A stretch of DNA of 64,000 nt from Oscillatoria princeps RMCB-10 (lineage in GTDB: Bacteria > Cyanobacteriota > Cyanobacteriia > Cyanobacteriales > Oscillatoriaceae), in NCBI GenBank assembly GCA_019359235.1, contig JAHHHT010000010.1, forward strand, positions 124,001-188,000, given 5' to 3'. The number at the start of each line of letters is the position of its first letter. Positions within the stretch are counted from its first letter, which is position 1. A program made the position numbers and the translations under genes. Under the pieces are notes generated by a model, which was given only the letters and a program-made list of their open reading frames with translations, did no database searches and was not told where the DNA came from. Positions 17,625-26,169 of this stretch are shown piece after piece.

Positions 17625-20327
17625 ATGAGTTATAAGTTGTTAATAGAAAACTCATTCCTCAAAAGTCAAAATTCAGTCAGGGCGCTGGCGTCTGTATTAA
17701 TCCAACCGAAACGGCTAGCGATTTTTGAAGCGTGTCTGATTGGCTTGGTTTGCGGGCTGGCCGGTGTGTTGCTGAAACAGGGCGTGGGATGGCTGGGAGG
17801 GTGGCGAGTTTACGCCTCCCTGCAGATACCCGCCCTGCTGTTGCTCCCGGTCGTCGGAGCGCTGGGGGGATTGCTGACCGGCGCTTTGGTGGAGCGCTTG
17901 GCACCGGAAACCGCCGGCAGCGGCATTCCTCACGTAAAAGCTGCCCTTGCTGGTGTGGGGCTGTCTTTGGACTGGCGGGTGGGCGCGGTCAAGCTGGCGG
18001 GCACCATTTTAGCTGTGGGTTCGGGGCTGACCCTGGGGCGGCAGGGGCCCACCGTGCAGATCGGAGCCTCTCTCGCCGCCGGCATCTCTCACTTGATGCC
18101 CACCTCGCCGGACTACCGGCGGCAGCTGATTGCCTGCGGCGCAGCAGCGGGGCTAGCTGCCGGTTTCAATGCGCCGATTGCCGGTGTTTTATTTGTGGTG
18201 GAAGAACTCCTGCACGACATCTCTGGCCTAACCCTTGGCCCAGCGATTATCGCCTCCTTCATCGGTGCCGTCGTTTCCCAGCTGTTGGGTGGCGACAGCC
18301 TCAACCTGAATCTAAACGCTTACAATACCAAGTTCGAGGCGCAGGAGATTCCCGTCTATGTGATGCTGGGAGTGCTGGCTGGGTTGCTGGGTGCCCTGTT
18401 CAGCAAAGGGATTGTGGCGCTTTTGACCTTCAACCGGCGAGTGCTGCGCCTGGGATTGCCCTTGCGGATAGGGCTGGCGGGGCTGATCTGCGGTTTGGTG
18501 GTGGCGATGCTGCCGGTCGGCTTCCGGAACAACAGCGGCTTGCGGGAGTTTTTGCTCACCGGCGAAGCGAGCTGGAGAATGAGCTTGGTGGCATTTGTCG
18601 CTCACTTTTTGCTCACCATTATTGCCGCCGGTTCGGGAGCGCCGGGCGGGTTATTTGCGCCCTCTCTGGTGCTGGGGTCCGCCCTCGGCCACATGGTGGG
18701 AGTCTTGCAGTTGGGGCTGACCGGCATCGGGGAGCCAGTTACCTACGCCCTAGCGGGAATGGGGGCGTTTTTTTGTGCGGTGTGCAGAGCCCCGATCACA
18801 GCGGTGGTGATCGTCTTCGAGATTACGGCGGACTTCAAGCTAATACTACCTTTGATGATTGGTTCTATCGTTGCCTACTTGGTCGCGGAGAAGGTGGACA
18901 GCCAGTCGCTTTACGACCGGCTTCTGGAGTTTAATGGCATTAGCCTGAAAAAAGACAAGCCTAAGGAGGGAATTTTGGCTGATCTGGCGGCTTCAGACGT
19001 GATGCAGCCGCGCGTCGAAACTTTGGCGAGCCAGATGAGTTTGGATGAAGTGCTGCAGGCGTTCTCTCGCTCCCACCACCGGGGATTTCCAGTGGTAGAT
19101 GACGGCCATCTGGTGGGTATTGTCACCCAGACAGATTTGGCGAATGCCAGCAAGCGCCAGCTGCCGGGGAATACGCCCCTGCGGGAGATTATGACGCCGA
19201 ATCCGATGACGGTGAGACCGGTGGATACGCTTAGTGAGGTTTTATACCGGCTGAACCGGTACAACCTCAGCCGGCTGCCGGTGACGGAGGAGCGCAAGCT
19301 GGTGGGGATTATTACCCGCAGCGATATTATCCGGGCGGAGAGCGACAAGCTGACGGGGGAGAAGGCTCAGACCGGCCCGCACCCGGCCCCCTCTTATGTA
19401 GTGTATCAAACGCGCTCGCCGGCGACTGGGCAGGGGCGGTTGCTGGTGCCGCTGTCGAACCCGCAAACGGCACCGGCGCTGTTGCGGTTGGCGGCTGCGA
19501 TTGCTCGGGAGCAGAACTGCGAACTGGAGTGCCTGCAGGTGATGGTGGTGTCGCGCCAAAGTTCGCCGGCTGAGACGCCGGTGAGGACGGCCAAAAGCCG
19601 CCGCTTGCTGCAGCAGGCCGATCGGATAGGGCGAGACTGGGGGGTGCCGGTGCACACGCAGGTGCGGGTGGCGCACGATGTGGCGCAGGCGATTCTGGAA
19701 ACGATTAACGAGCGGCACATCGATCTAATTTTGATGGGCTGGAAGGGCAGCACCTCGAGCCCGGGCCGGATTTTCGGCAGTGCGGTGGATACGGTGATCC
19801 GGCAAGCGCCTTGTGATGTCGTGCTGGTGAAATGGGGAATAGGGCATGGGGCGCTCGGCAGCGAACACCGGCAAGAAAAGCAATTCTCCGCGCCCAGTGG
19901 CGAGTCGCTCAGTGGCGAGTGCCCAATACCCAATTTCAACCGCTGGCTGGTGCCGATGGCGGGGGGGCCCAATTCCCAGAGGGCTGTGCAACTTTTGCCG
20001 GCGCTGTGTTCGCTGGGGGCGCAGCCGGAAGTCAGGCTGTGCCAGGTTTTCGGGCCGGCTGTGCCAAAGCCAGACACAGCGGTGCTCGACACAGCCGAGC
20101 TGTTTCTGGAGCGGCGGCTGAAGGTGCCGGTGATTTCCACGCCGGTGTGCGCGCCTTCGGTGCCGGACGCTTTGATAGATTTGGCGCAGAAGGATCAGTG
20201 CGATGTGATTGTGCTAGGCGCGAGTCGGGAGGGGATGCTGCAGCAGGCGATCAAGGGGAATATTCCGGAGGCGATCGCGCGGGGTTGCGACTGTACGGTG
20301 ATGCTGGTGCGCAGTGCGGTGGCGTAG
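17625..20327 (+). CDS. ClC chloride channel/transporter fused to CBS pair and two UspA domains
   Basis: 900 residues from the ATG at 17625 (a longer frame to 17490 runs through repeat DNA). Domains: a ClC membrane core (about 20-440) with GSGIPHVKAAL, GRQGPTVQIG, IAGVLFVVEELL and GAPGGLFAPSL; a CBS pair (about 455-575); two universal-stress-protein domains (about 605-735 and 770-900). The gating position of the GREGP motif is Gln140, not Glu, whereas the two Glu of VVEELL are kept. In the bacterial ClC exchanger, changing the gating Glu to Gln breaks proton coupling, so this protein may be a channel or slippage-type transporter (inference). The 30-residue linker between the UspA domains is encoded partly by a GGGCATGGGGCG repeat. 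Nucleotide binding by CBS or UspA may gate transport. Confidence 0.93.
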   Translation: MSYKLLIENSFLKSQNSVRALASVLIQPKRLAIFEACLIGLVCGLAGVLLKQGVGWLGGWRVYASLQIPALLLLPVVGALGGLLTGALVERLAPETAGSGIPHVKAALAGVGLSLDWRVGAVKLAGTILAVGSGLTLGRQGPTVQIGASLAAGISHLMPTSPDYRRQLIACGAAAGLAAGFNAPIAGVLFVVEELLHDISGLTLGPAIIASFIGAVVSQLLGGDSLNLNLNAYNTKFEAQEIPVYVMLGVLAGLLGALFSKGIVALLTFNRRVLRLGLPLRIGLAGLICGLVVAMLPVGFRNNSGLREFLLTGEASWRMSLVAFVAHFLLTIIAAGSGAPGGLFAPSLVLGSALGHMVGVLQLGLTGIGEPVTYALAGMGAFFCAVCRAPITAVVIVFEITADFKLILPLMIGSIVAYLVAEKVDSQSLYDRLLEFNGISLKKDKPKEGILADLAASDVMQPRVETLASQMSLDEVLQAFSRSHHRGFPVVDDGHLVGIVTQTDLANASKRQLPGNTPLREIMTPNPMTVRPVDTLSEVLYRLNRYNLSRLPVTEERKLVGIITRSDIIRAESDKLTGEKAQTGPHPAPSYVVYQTRSPATGQGRLLVPLSNPQTAPALLRLAAAIAREQNCELECLQVMVVSRQSSPAETPVRTAKSRRLLQQADRIGRDWGVPVHTQVRVAHDVAQAILETINERHIDLILMGWKGSTSSPGRIFGSAVDTVIRQAPCDVVLVKWGIGHGALGSEHRQEKQFSAPSGESLSGECPIPNFNRWLVPMAGGPNSQRAVQLLPALCSLGAQPEVRLCQVFGPAVPKPDTAVLDTAELFLERRLKVPVISTPVCAPSVPDALIDLAQKDQCDVIVLGASREGMLQQAIKGNIPEAIARGCDCTVMLVRSAVA

Positions 20328-20400
20328 GGGGCTGAGTGCAAAAATTCCCACACGCTCGTGTGGGAACGAGGCATCTGCGTTAATCAGCGTCCATCTGCGG

Positions 20401-21534
20401 TTAAAAATCCACCCCTCGCTTCAGTTCGACGCCGTGATTGGCGTAGTGTTTGTGACAGAAAACTTCCGAGTGAACGCTAGCCAAATCAAAGTAGGCCGGC
20501 ATGTTTTGACACCGGCCAGTAATAATCACTTCTGTATCGCGGGGCTTGCGCAGCAAAGCTTCCACAATGGGCTCCACCGGCAGCAGTTCTAAATCCACCG
20601 TGGGATTGAGTTCGTCGAGTATAATCGTTTTGTACAAGCCGGATGCGATCGCAGCCCTAGCAATCTCCCAGCCGCGCTCCGCCTCTACGTAATCCAGTTC
20701 TTGCTGCTGCCCCCGCCAGACGATCGCATCTCGACCGCAGCGCTGGTGATCGACTAGGTGAGGGTAGCTTTGCCGCAAGGCTGCGATCGCAGAGTCTTCC
20801 GTGTAGCCGCTGCCCCCTTTGAGCCACTGCACAATCAGGACGCGGTGGGATTTATCTTGACTGATGCCTTTGCCAATCGCCTGCAAGGCTTTGCCCAAGG
20901 CGCTGGTGGACTTGCCTTTACCGGCGCCGGTGTATATCTCAATTCCCTCGATGCCGTGTTCCGCCGCTGTGGGGTGGTAGTGGGGTTTCATTTCCGAGTG
21001 CAAGTCGGCAATTTCGAGTAAAGCTGCCGGTGCCGCCCGCCCGGTGGCGATGATTTCCAGGTGTTCTGGTTTATGCTGGAGAGTGCGGACTACTTCATCG
21101 GCAGGCAGCAAGCCCAAGTCGAGGACGGGGTTGAGTTCGTCGAGCACCACAACTGAATACAGACCGGAGGCGATTGCGCCCTTGGCGACATCCCAACCCC
21201 GCTGCGCTTCCAGGCGGTCAAAGCGGGTAATCTCATCAGGGCCAAAAAATTCGGCTCTGCCGGTGCGCACCTGATCGATTAAATGGGGGAAACCCCGCTG
21301 CAGCGCTTCTATGGCCCCATCTTCGTCGTACTCGCGGGCTGGCCCTTTGAGAAAACGCAACAGGAGGACTCTCGTTGGCTGGGAAGTGTTAATCCCTAGG
21401 CCAATGGAGCGCAAAACCACGCCGAGAGCCGCTTGGGACTTTCCCTTGCCGGCCCCATCGTAGACGTGAATCTGGCCGACGACACGCTCTTGACGTGCTT
21501 GAGCGGTGCGAATGCCGATGCCAATCCTGGTCAT
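20401..21534 (-). CDS. Tandem-domain cob(I)yrinic acid a,c-diamide adenosyltransferase (CobA/CobO type)
   Basis: 377 residues made of two complete CobA/CobO/BtuR domains in one chain. Domain 1 has the P-loop GAGKGKSQAALG and LDELNPVLDL; domain 2 has GAGKGKSTSALG and LDELNPTVDL. Each also keeps the TGR segment near its end, and domain 2 closes with the family-like HGVELKRGVDF. The usual enzyme is one domain of about 200 residues acting as a dimer, so this looks like a covalent dimer. It transfers the adenosyl group of ATP to cobalt(I) corrinoids for B12 coenzyme synthesis. Both active sites look intact. Convergent with the ClC gene; a 70-base repeat gap separates them. Confidence 0.9.
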   Translation of the reverse strand: MTRIGIGIRTAQARQERVVGQIHVYDGAGKGKSQAALGVVLRSIGLGINTSQPTRVLLLRFLKGPAREYDEDGAIEALQRGFPHLIDQVRTGRAEFFGPDEITRFDRLEAQRGWDVAKGAIASGLYSVVVLDELNPVLDLGLLPADEVVRTLQHKPEHLEIIATGRAAPAALLEIADLHSEMKPHYHPTAAEHGIEGIEIYTGAGKGKSTSALGKALQAIGKGISQDKSHRVLIVQWLKGGSGYTEDSAIAALRQSYPHLVDHQRCGRDAIVWRGQQQELDYVEAERGWEIARAAIASGLYKTIILDELNPTVDLELLPVEPIVEALLRKPRDTEVIITGRCQNMPAYFDLASVHSEVFCHKHYANHGVELKRGVDF

Positions 21535-21719
21535 ATTGTTTCAAATCTGTATCCTGCTGTTTAATCTTAGCGGAAGTCTTGTATCCTTCTAAATAGGCAG
21601 GCACAAAATTTAGGGCCGGATTCACACACGCCAGGGAGTCCCCGGTGGCAGCTGCGGCAAGCTCCCTCACGCTCATGGAAGCCGGTACTGCTGCTAAAAC
21701 CTAAAACCTAACATCTAAA

Positions 21720-22352
21720 ATGGTACTGCCACTGCGGGCTATCTTATTTCAAGTGCTGTTTCTGCTGATTGCCGTCGCCATAGAAGCAATGATTTTGCAC
21801 TGGCGGCTAAAAATGGGTCGCAAGAAGAGTGTGGGATACGCCGCCTCCCTCAATTTGCTATCCACAGTTTTGGGCTGGCTAATTTTCTTTTTCACCGCAC
21901 CCCGGCTGTCCCCTGGCTTAAAAGCCCAGCTTATAAGTTACATTTTATTTAATAAGTTTTTCTCACCTCCCACCTCATCCAGTCCGGTTTTTTGGATAAT
22001 TCAAGCCGCAACTATAACATTTTTTATTACCCTCTTTATAAAAATAAGAGCCTACCAATTGTTTCAGTTTTTGAACAAACCCAAACCAGAAAAAGCTGAG
22101 GTACCCGGAGATAGAAGGGGAACGGCACGCTCAGAATATCCTTTATATGTAGAGAACGCTGTCGCTATTGGACACGCTGTTGTATTCGGAGAAGTGCCGC
22201 ACAAAAAGACACTGAGCGAACCCAAAAACCTCCCTAACAGCTTTGTTCTCAGTCGCCGGCAAGCGATGGCTATCTTATGGGCCCATGCCGCCAGTCACAG
22301 CGCGATATTACTGATTTTGTTCGGTCAAAGCTATTTTTCTCAAATCCCATGA
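21720..22352 (+). CDS. fraC: Filament integrity protein FraC
   Basis: 210 residues with hydrophobic segments at about 1-23 (VLPLRAILFQVLFLLIAVAI), 40-62, 85-108 and 180-203, so a small polytopic inner-membrane protein. It matches FraC, required in Anabaena for long filaments and for septal-junction function. Conserved parts include EAMILHWRLKM.RKKSVGYAASLNLLST and the C-terminal SRRQAMAILWAHAASHSAI. It is the first gene of fraCDE: its stop overlaps the fraD start by four bases (ATGA at 22349). No clear ribosome-binding site is seen; a CTAAAACCTAAAACC repeat lies just upstream. Presence of this operon is the strongest sign that the organism is filamentous. Confidence 0.88.
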   Translation: MVLPLRAILFQVLFLLIAVAIEAMILHWRLKMGRKKSVGYAASLNLLSTVLGWLIFFFTAPRLSPGLKAQLISYILFNKFFSPPTSSSPVFWIIQAATITFFITLFIKIRAYQLFQFLNKPKPEKAEVPGDRRGTARSEYPLYVENAVAIGHAVVFGEVPHKKTLSEPKNLPNSFVLSRRQAMAILWAHAASHSAILLILFGQSYFSQIP

Positions 22353-23422
22353 AAAACTTCCTTAAATTTTGGGCCGAGTTGCAGAAAAGACTGACACCTC
22401 CCCGTCTTTTTTCCTGGCAAACTCTAATTTTAATGAGCGTGCTGTGCTGGGTGATGGCCTTGGGGTACAAAGTTGTCTTCCAGGAGACGGCTTATGAATC
22501 AGCAAACGCTGGCGATCTGCTTGCCGGTTTGGCGTGGGTGTTTTTAATTATAGCCCTTGATTGGTGGGCCAGTGAAAAGCCCTGGTATATTGGCGGTTTT
22601 CACCTGGGATCTTTGCTCACGGGTGCGTTAATCTGTCTGTTTGTATTTGCGGTATTTGCTGGGAATTATCGCAGCGAATTTCCGTCTTTTATATTTTTAA
22701 TGTGGCCGGTAATCTCTGCCCTGATAGCCCTGCTACACAAACTCCATAAATCTGGTTCGGATTTGTCAGTGGCACAAGTTTTTATTTTAATTTTCACGAG
22801 CTTGCTAATCAGCAGCTGGTGGGAATTTAACTTTTTGCTCCAAGACTGGTTGCGGGAATATCCGAGCCTGCTAGCCGATAATTTTGAGAGAAGCGCTTTC
22901 GTTATCAAACTAGACTTTTCACCGAGGGAAACAGCCAGAGGCGTCCAAATATTGAACTCGCTCGAGGAATTCCTGAAAAGCCATGTCGAGGAAAAACCTT
23001 GGCCAGAGGTGAAGGCGTGGCTGTTGGAGATCGACCGGCAGCTAAAACCCTGGCCTGCAAAAGGCCAGCCTTGGCCAGAGGTGCACCAGTGGCTAGTGGA
23101 GCTTGACGAGCAGGGAGACGCTTACGACGATAAAATAATGGTAAACCTCGGCAATCTGGAAGAAGATAAGTGGTGGTACATTAAGACTAAGATAGAACTA
23201 GATGGGTGGCAGTATGAATTAAAATTGCAAGCCATCTGGCGAGGGCCAACTTCAAACGCTGAAGCGTATAACATGACAAAGGTTTGCCAGCTCGGGCAGA
23301 CTTATCAGCAAGAAGCTCCCCGCGCCAGTGCGCTTCCCGAACTGGCGCTTGCTGAAACCGGCTTCGTTGAATGCGAGCCGGTGGAGAGCTCTTTAGACAG
23401 ACGCACCGAATCTAGTGATTAA
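22349..23422 (+). CDS. fraD: Filament integrity protein FraD (septal junction component)
   Basis: 357 residues from the ATG overlapping the fraC stop; a longer frame from 22277 is unlikely. Hydrophobic segments at about 25-45, 60-78, 85-108, 113-133 and 140-165 are followed by a soluble C-terminal half that FraD-type proteins expose in the periplasm near the septum. In Anabaena FraD is the plug-forming part of septal junctions. The soluble part here contains a repeated KPWPEVKAWL / QPWPEVHQWL motif. The C-terminal 50 residues are low-complexity. Assignment rests on gene order and membrane topology plus limited sequence similarity by eye. Confidence 0.85.
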   Translation: MKNFLKFWAELQKRLTPPRLFSWQTLILMSVLCWVMALGYKVVFQETAYESANAGDLLAGLAWVFLIIALDWWASEKPWYIGGFHLGSLLTGALICLFVFAVFAGNYRSEFPSFIFLMWPVISALIALLHKLHKSGSDLSVAQVFILIFTSLLISSWWEFNFLLQDWLREYPSLLADNFERSAFVIKLDFSPRETARGVQILNSLEEFLKSHVEEKPWPEVKAWLLEIDRQLKPWPAKGQPWPEVHQWLVELDEQGDAYDDKIMVNLGNLEEDKWWYIKTKIELDGWQYELKLQAIWRGPTSNAEAYNMTKVCQLGQTYQQEAPRASALPELALAETGFVECEPVESSLDRRTESSD

Positions 23423-23469
23423 ATGGAGATGAGCGCTACGCTAAAAGAACCGCGCTAAGGAGGTTTTGG

Positions 23470-24243
23470 GTGAATATGAGCAGAATTTTCACACTCGCCA
23501 GCAACGTCTTCTGGGACGTGATTCGGGAGCGCGTGCTCTACCTGACTGGCTTTTTTGCTATTCTCTTAGTAGGGGCACAGGTGCTCCTCCGAGAAGTCTC
23601 AGCCGGCACCGAGGCAAAAATGCTCGTCGATGTGGGCATAGCGGCTATTGGTGTCTTGGGTTTAGTCGTCACCGTCTTTGTGGGAACTGGACTGATTAAC
23701 AAAGAAATAGACAAGCGGACAGTGCTGGTGTTGCTATCCAAGCCGGTCAGCCGGTCAGAATTTATCATCGGCAAACACATCGGGCTGTCAGCGGTGCTAG
23801 CCGTTCTCATTGCTTTGATGACCGGCATTTATCTGGGCGTTCTCAGTTTCTACAAGATTCCGCACCCACTGGAGAGCATTCTAGTAGCAGTTCTTTACCT
23901 GTTTCTGGAGCTATCTTTGCTCACAGCTGTGGGCATTATGTTTGGGGTTTTTACCAGTTCCCTGCTGGCCACCTTGCTCACCTTTGCCGTCTATGTGATG
24001 GGGCACTTGAGCCGGGATTTATTGCAGCTGGGCGAAATCAGCAAAAACCCCACTCTCAAAAACGTCACGCAAGGGATCTATTTAGTGATCCCGGACTTGG
24101 CTAGATTCGACCTAAAAAATGAGGCGGTTTACGGACTGTTGCCAGATACAGTAACGCTGCTCGTCAGTGCTGTCTATGGACTGATATACATCGCGCTCCT
24201 GCTGGCGCTGGCAAATCTCATATTCTGGCGACGAGAGTTTTGA
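23470..24243 (+). CDS. fraE: ABC-2 type permease FraE (filament integrity)
   Basis: 257 residues with about six membrane segments and the ABC-2 permease layout (VFVGTGLINKEIDKRTVLVL, then SKPVSRSEFIIGKH). It matches the permease encoded third in fraCDE operons; it helps in septum formation in Anabaena. AAGGAGG at 23457-23463 lies six bases before the GTG at 23470 and twelve before an ATG at 23476; the GTG is preferred on spacing. The cognate ATPase is not in the operon, as usual for fraE. GGGCATGG repeats follow. Confidence 0.9.
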   Translation: MNMSRIFTLASNVFWDVIRERVLYLTGFFAILLVGAQVLLREVSAGTEAKMLVDVGIAAIGVLGLVVTVFVGTGLINKEIDKRTVLVLLSKPVSRSEFIIGKHIGLSAVLAVLIALMTGIYLGVLSFYKIPHPLESILVAVLYLFLELSLLTAVGIMFGVFTSSLLATLLTFAVYVMGHLSRDLLQLGEISKNPTLKNVTQGIYLVIPDLARFDLKNEAVYGLLPDTVTLLVSAVYGLIYIALLLALANLIFWRREF

Positions 24244-24245
24244 AG

Positions 24246-24303
24246 GTGCTGGGATTGGGCATGGGGGATTGGGCATGGGGCATTGGGCATGGGGCATGGG
24301 ACA
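24246..24303. repeat. GGGCATGGGGCATTG tandem heptamers
   Basis: Six to seven degenerate heptamers (GGGCATG, GGGCATT) followed by AACAACTAACAACTAAC, another simple repeat. It fills the whole gap between fraE and larE and leaves larE without a visible ribosome-binding site. Confidence 0.85.
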
Positions 24304-24327
24304 ACTAACAACTAACAGCGAACAACT

Positions 24328-25152
24328 ATGCAGACGCAGAAACTGGAACAGCTGAAAAGTATTTTTGCTGAAATGGAGCGGGCGCTGATTGCCTATTCGG
24401 GCGGAATTGACAGCACCTTAGTGGCAAAAATTGCAGGCGACGTGCTGGGAGATCGCGCCTTAGCGGTGACAGCTGTATCGCCCTCATTGCTGCCGGAAGA
24501 TTTAGAAGACGCCCGCATCCAGGCAGCTGCAATTGGGATTGCCCATGAAGTGGTGGAAACTCACGAAATGGCAAACCCCAATTACACCTCTAACCCCGTC
24601 AATCGCTGCTATTTCTGCAAAAGCGAACTGCACGACACGCTGAAACCTTTGGCAATTCAGCTTGGCTATCCTTATGTGGTGGATGGGGTGAATGCGGACG
24701 ATTTGCACGACTACCGTCCGGGAATTCAGGCGGCGAAAGAGCGCGGCGCGAGATCGCCTCTGGCAGAAGTGGGCGTGACTAAGGCGGAAGTGCGCCAGCT
24801 GGCAAAAGAGCTGGGTTTGCCTTGGTGGGATAAACCGGCACAACCCTGTCTCAGTTCCCGCTTTCCCTACGGGGAGGAAATTACAGTCGGCAAACTGCAG
24901 CGGGTGGGGCGAGCTGAACGCTATTTGCGCCTGTTGGGTTGGCGGAATCTGCGCGTGAGATCGGAAGGCGACACGGCGCGGATAGAACTTCCGCCGGAAC
25001 AAATTAAGGAGTTTGTCTTAGCGGCGGATTTGCCGGCGCTGGTGTCAGCGTTTCAAGAATTTGGCTTTGTTTATGTGATGCTGGATTTAGAAGGGTATCG
25101 CAGTGGCAAGCTGAATCGGGTTTTGAATTTGGAAGCCGGTGTGGGAGCTTAA
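24328..25152 (+). CDS. larE: LarE-family ATP-dependent sacrificial sulfur transferase
   Basis: 274 residues. LarE activates a nicotinate-derived carboxylate with ATP and inserts sulfur while making the nickel-pincer cofactor of lactate racemase. The PP-loop AYSGGIDSTL sits at about residues 23-32, CYFCKSELHD follows near 93-102, and the PAQPCLSSRFPYG segment holds Cys174 at the position of the sacrificial Cys. The C-terminal LDLEGYRSGKLN motif is also typical. larA, larB and larC are absent from the window; many cyanobacteria carry larE-like genes alone, so another sulfur acceptor is possible. Probably monocistronic. Confidence 0.92.
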   Translation: MQTQKLEQLKSIFAEMERALIAYSGGIDSTLVAKIAGDVLGDRALAVTAVSPSLLPEDLEDARIQAAAIGIAHEVVETHEMANPNYTSNPVNRCYFCKSELHDTLKPLAIQLGYPYVVDGVNADDLHDYRPGIQAAKERGARSPLAEVGVTKAEVRQLAKELGLPWWDKPAQPCLSSRFPYGEEITVGKLQRVGRAERYLRLLGWRNLRVRSEGDTARIELPPEQIKEFVLAADLPALVSAFQEFGFVYVMLDLEGYRSGKLNRVLNLEAGVGA

Positions 25153-25181
25153 AAAAAACGGCGTCGCACATTCATGGGATG

Positions 25182-25273
25182 AAGAACCCCACCCCCAACC
25201 TCCTCCCCGTCAACGGGGAGGGGGCTAAAGAGCAGATTCCCCTCGTTCCCAGCCTCAGGCTGGGAACGATAAT
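25182..25273. repeat. G-rich hairpin plus GTTCCCAGCCTCAGGCTGGGAAC palindrome
   Basis: 25182-25228 is another CCCCTCCCCG/CGGGGAGGGG hairpin. 25244-25269 holds the inverted repeat GTTCCCAGCCT CA GGCTGGGAAC. The second family recurs at 31173-31196, 36822-36850, 42408-42440, 44500-44545 and, in degraded form, near 10322 and 55290. Confidence 0.8.
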
Positions 25274-25392
25274 ATAGAGGCTCTGACTTGAAAATGTTTG
25301 TAGTAGGGCTAAAGCCCTACCGACTCGCCCGCGGTGAGGCAGTTTTCACTGGTGGCGGTGTGCGCAGTTCATCGTGACTGCCTCGTTTCGGT

Positions 25393-26127
25393 ATGGCAAG
25401 AGATGAGTTAAATGCGTTGAGGAAAAAGCCGGTGGGTTTAAAGCTAGAGAAGGTGATTCCGTGGGGTCGCTGCATGGATGAGTACATCAGGATGTTTGAC
25501 CTGTCACCGGCTGATTTGCAGCTGTTGGTTCTCGACTGTGCCGGTGGGCCGGCCAGCTTTAATGCGGAGATGACGCGCCAAGGTTACAAGGCGATCTCTT
25601 GTGACCCGATTTATCAGTTTACTGCCAGTGAAATTGCGCAGCGCATTGAGGAAACTTACTCAGCGGTTATCGAAGGAGTGTGTAATAACATAAACTGCTA
25701 CGTTTGGCAAGATATCCAGTCGCCCGAACATCTGGGGAAAGTCAGAATGGCGGCGATGCGGCAATTTCTGGAAGATTTGCCGGTGGGGGTTGAAGAAGGG
25801 CGCTATGTCACGGGTGAGCTGCCGGTGTTGCCTTTCAATACCGGCCAGTTTGATTTGGCGCTGTGCAGTCATTTTTTGTTCACCTATTCTGACCACCTGT
25901 CAGAAGAGTTTCATCTGGCTGCGATTCTGGAAATGTGCCGCGTCGCCAGAGAAGTGCGGATTTTTCCCCTGTTGAAGATATCCGGGGAGGTGTCGCCCTG
26001 GTTGCAGCCGGCGATCGGGGAATTGGCAGCGCGGGGATATGGGGTGGAAAGGGTGCCGGTGCCTTATGAGTTTCAGAAGGGAGGAAACCAGATGTTGCGG
26101 GTTGAACTCAGAAACCGGGTTTCTTAA
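25393..26127 (+). CDS. Class I SAM-dependent methyltransferase-like protein
   Basis: 244 residues. The nucleotide-binding loop reads VLDCAGGPASF (motif I, about 49-59), the acidic residue closing strand 2 lies in AISCDPIY, and FDLALCSHFLF fits motif IV. The core Rossmann order supports a methyltransferase, but the substrate is unknown. The last residues (RNRVS) and the TAA stop come from a GAAACCGGGTTTC palindrome at 26110-26142, so the native C-terminus has been replaced or trimmed by a repeat. The start was taken at the first Met, before DELNALRKKP. No operon partner. Confidence 0.8.
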   Translation: MARDELNALRKKPVGLKLEKVIPWGRCMDEYIRMFDLSPADLQLLVLDCAGGPASFNAEMTRQGYKAISCDPIYQFTASEIAQRIEETYSAVIEGVCNNINCYVWQDIQSPEHLGKVRMAAMRQFLEDLPVGVEEGRYVTGELPVLPFNTGQFDLALCSHFLFTYSDHLSEEFHLAAILEMCRVAREVRIFPLLKISGEVSPWLQPAIGELAARGYGVERVPVPYEFQKGGNQMLRVELRNRVS

Positions 26128-26160
26128 AGAAACCCGGTTTCTCCAAAAAACCGGGTTTCT
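26109..26160. repeat. GAAACCGGGTTTC palindrome, paired copy plus a third arm
   Basis: AGAAACCGGGTTTCTT (26110-26125) and its exact complement AAGAAACCCGGTTTCT (26127-26142) form a 16-bp arm palindrome. A third arm (AAACCGGGTTTCT) follows at 26148-26160. The first arm overlaps the last codons and stop of the methyltransferase gene. Confidence 0.92.
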
Positions 26161-26169
26161 CACCAAACC

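Noticed and set aside
17732-18934. Forward frame of 400 codons inside the ClC gene
   Set aside because: It is a +2 shadow of the ClC membrane core, rich in Arg, Gly and Ala, with no family features.
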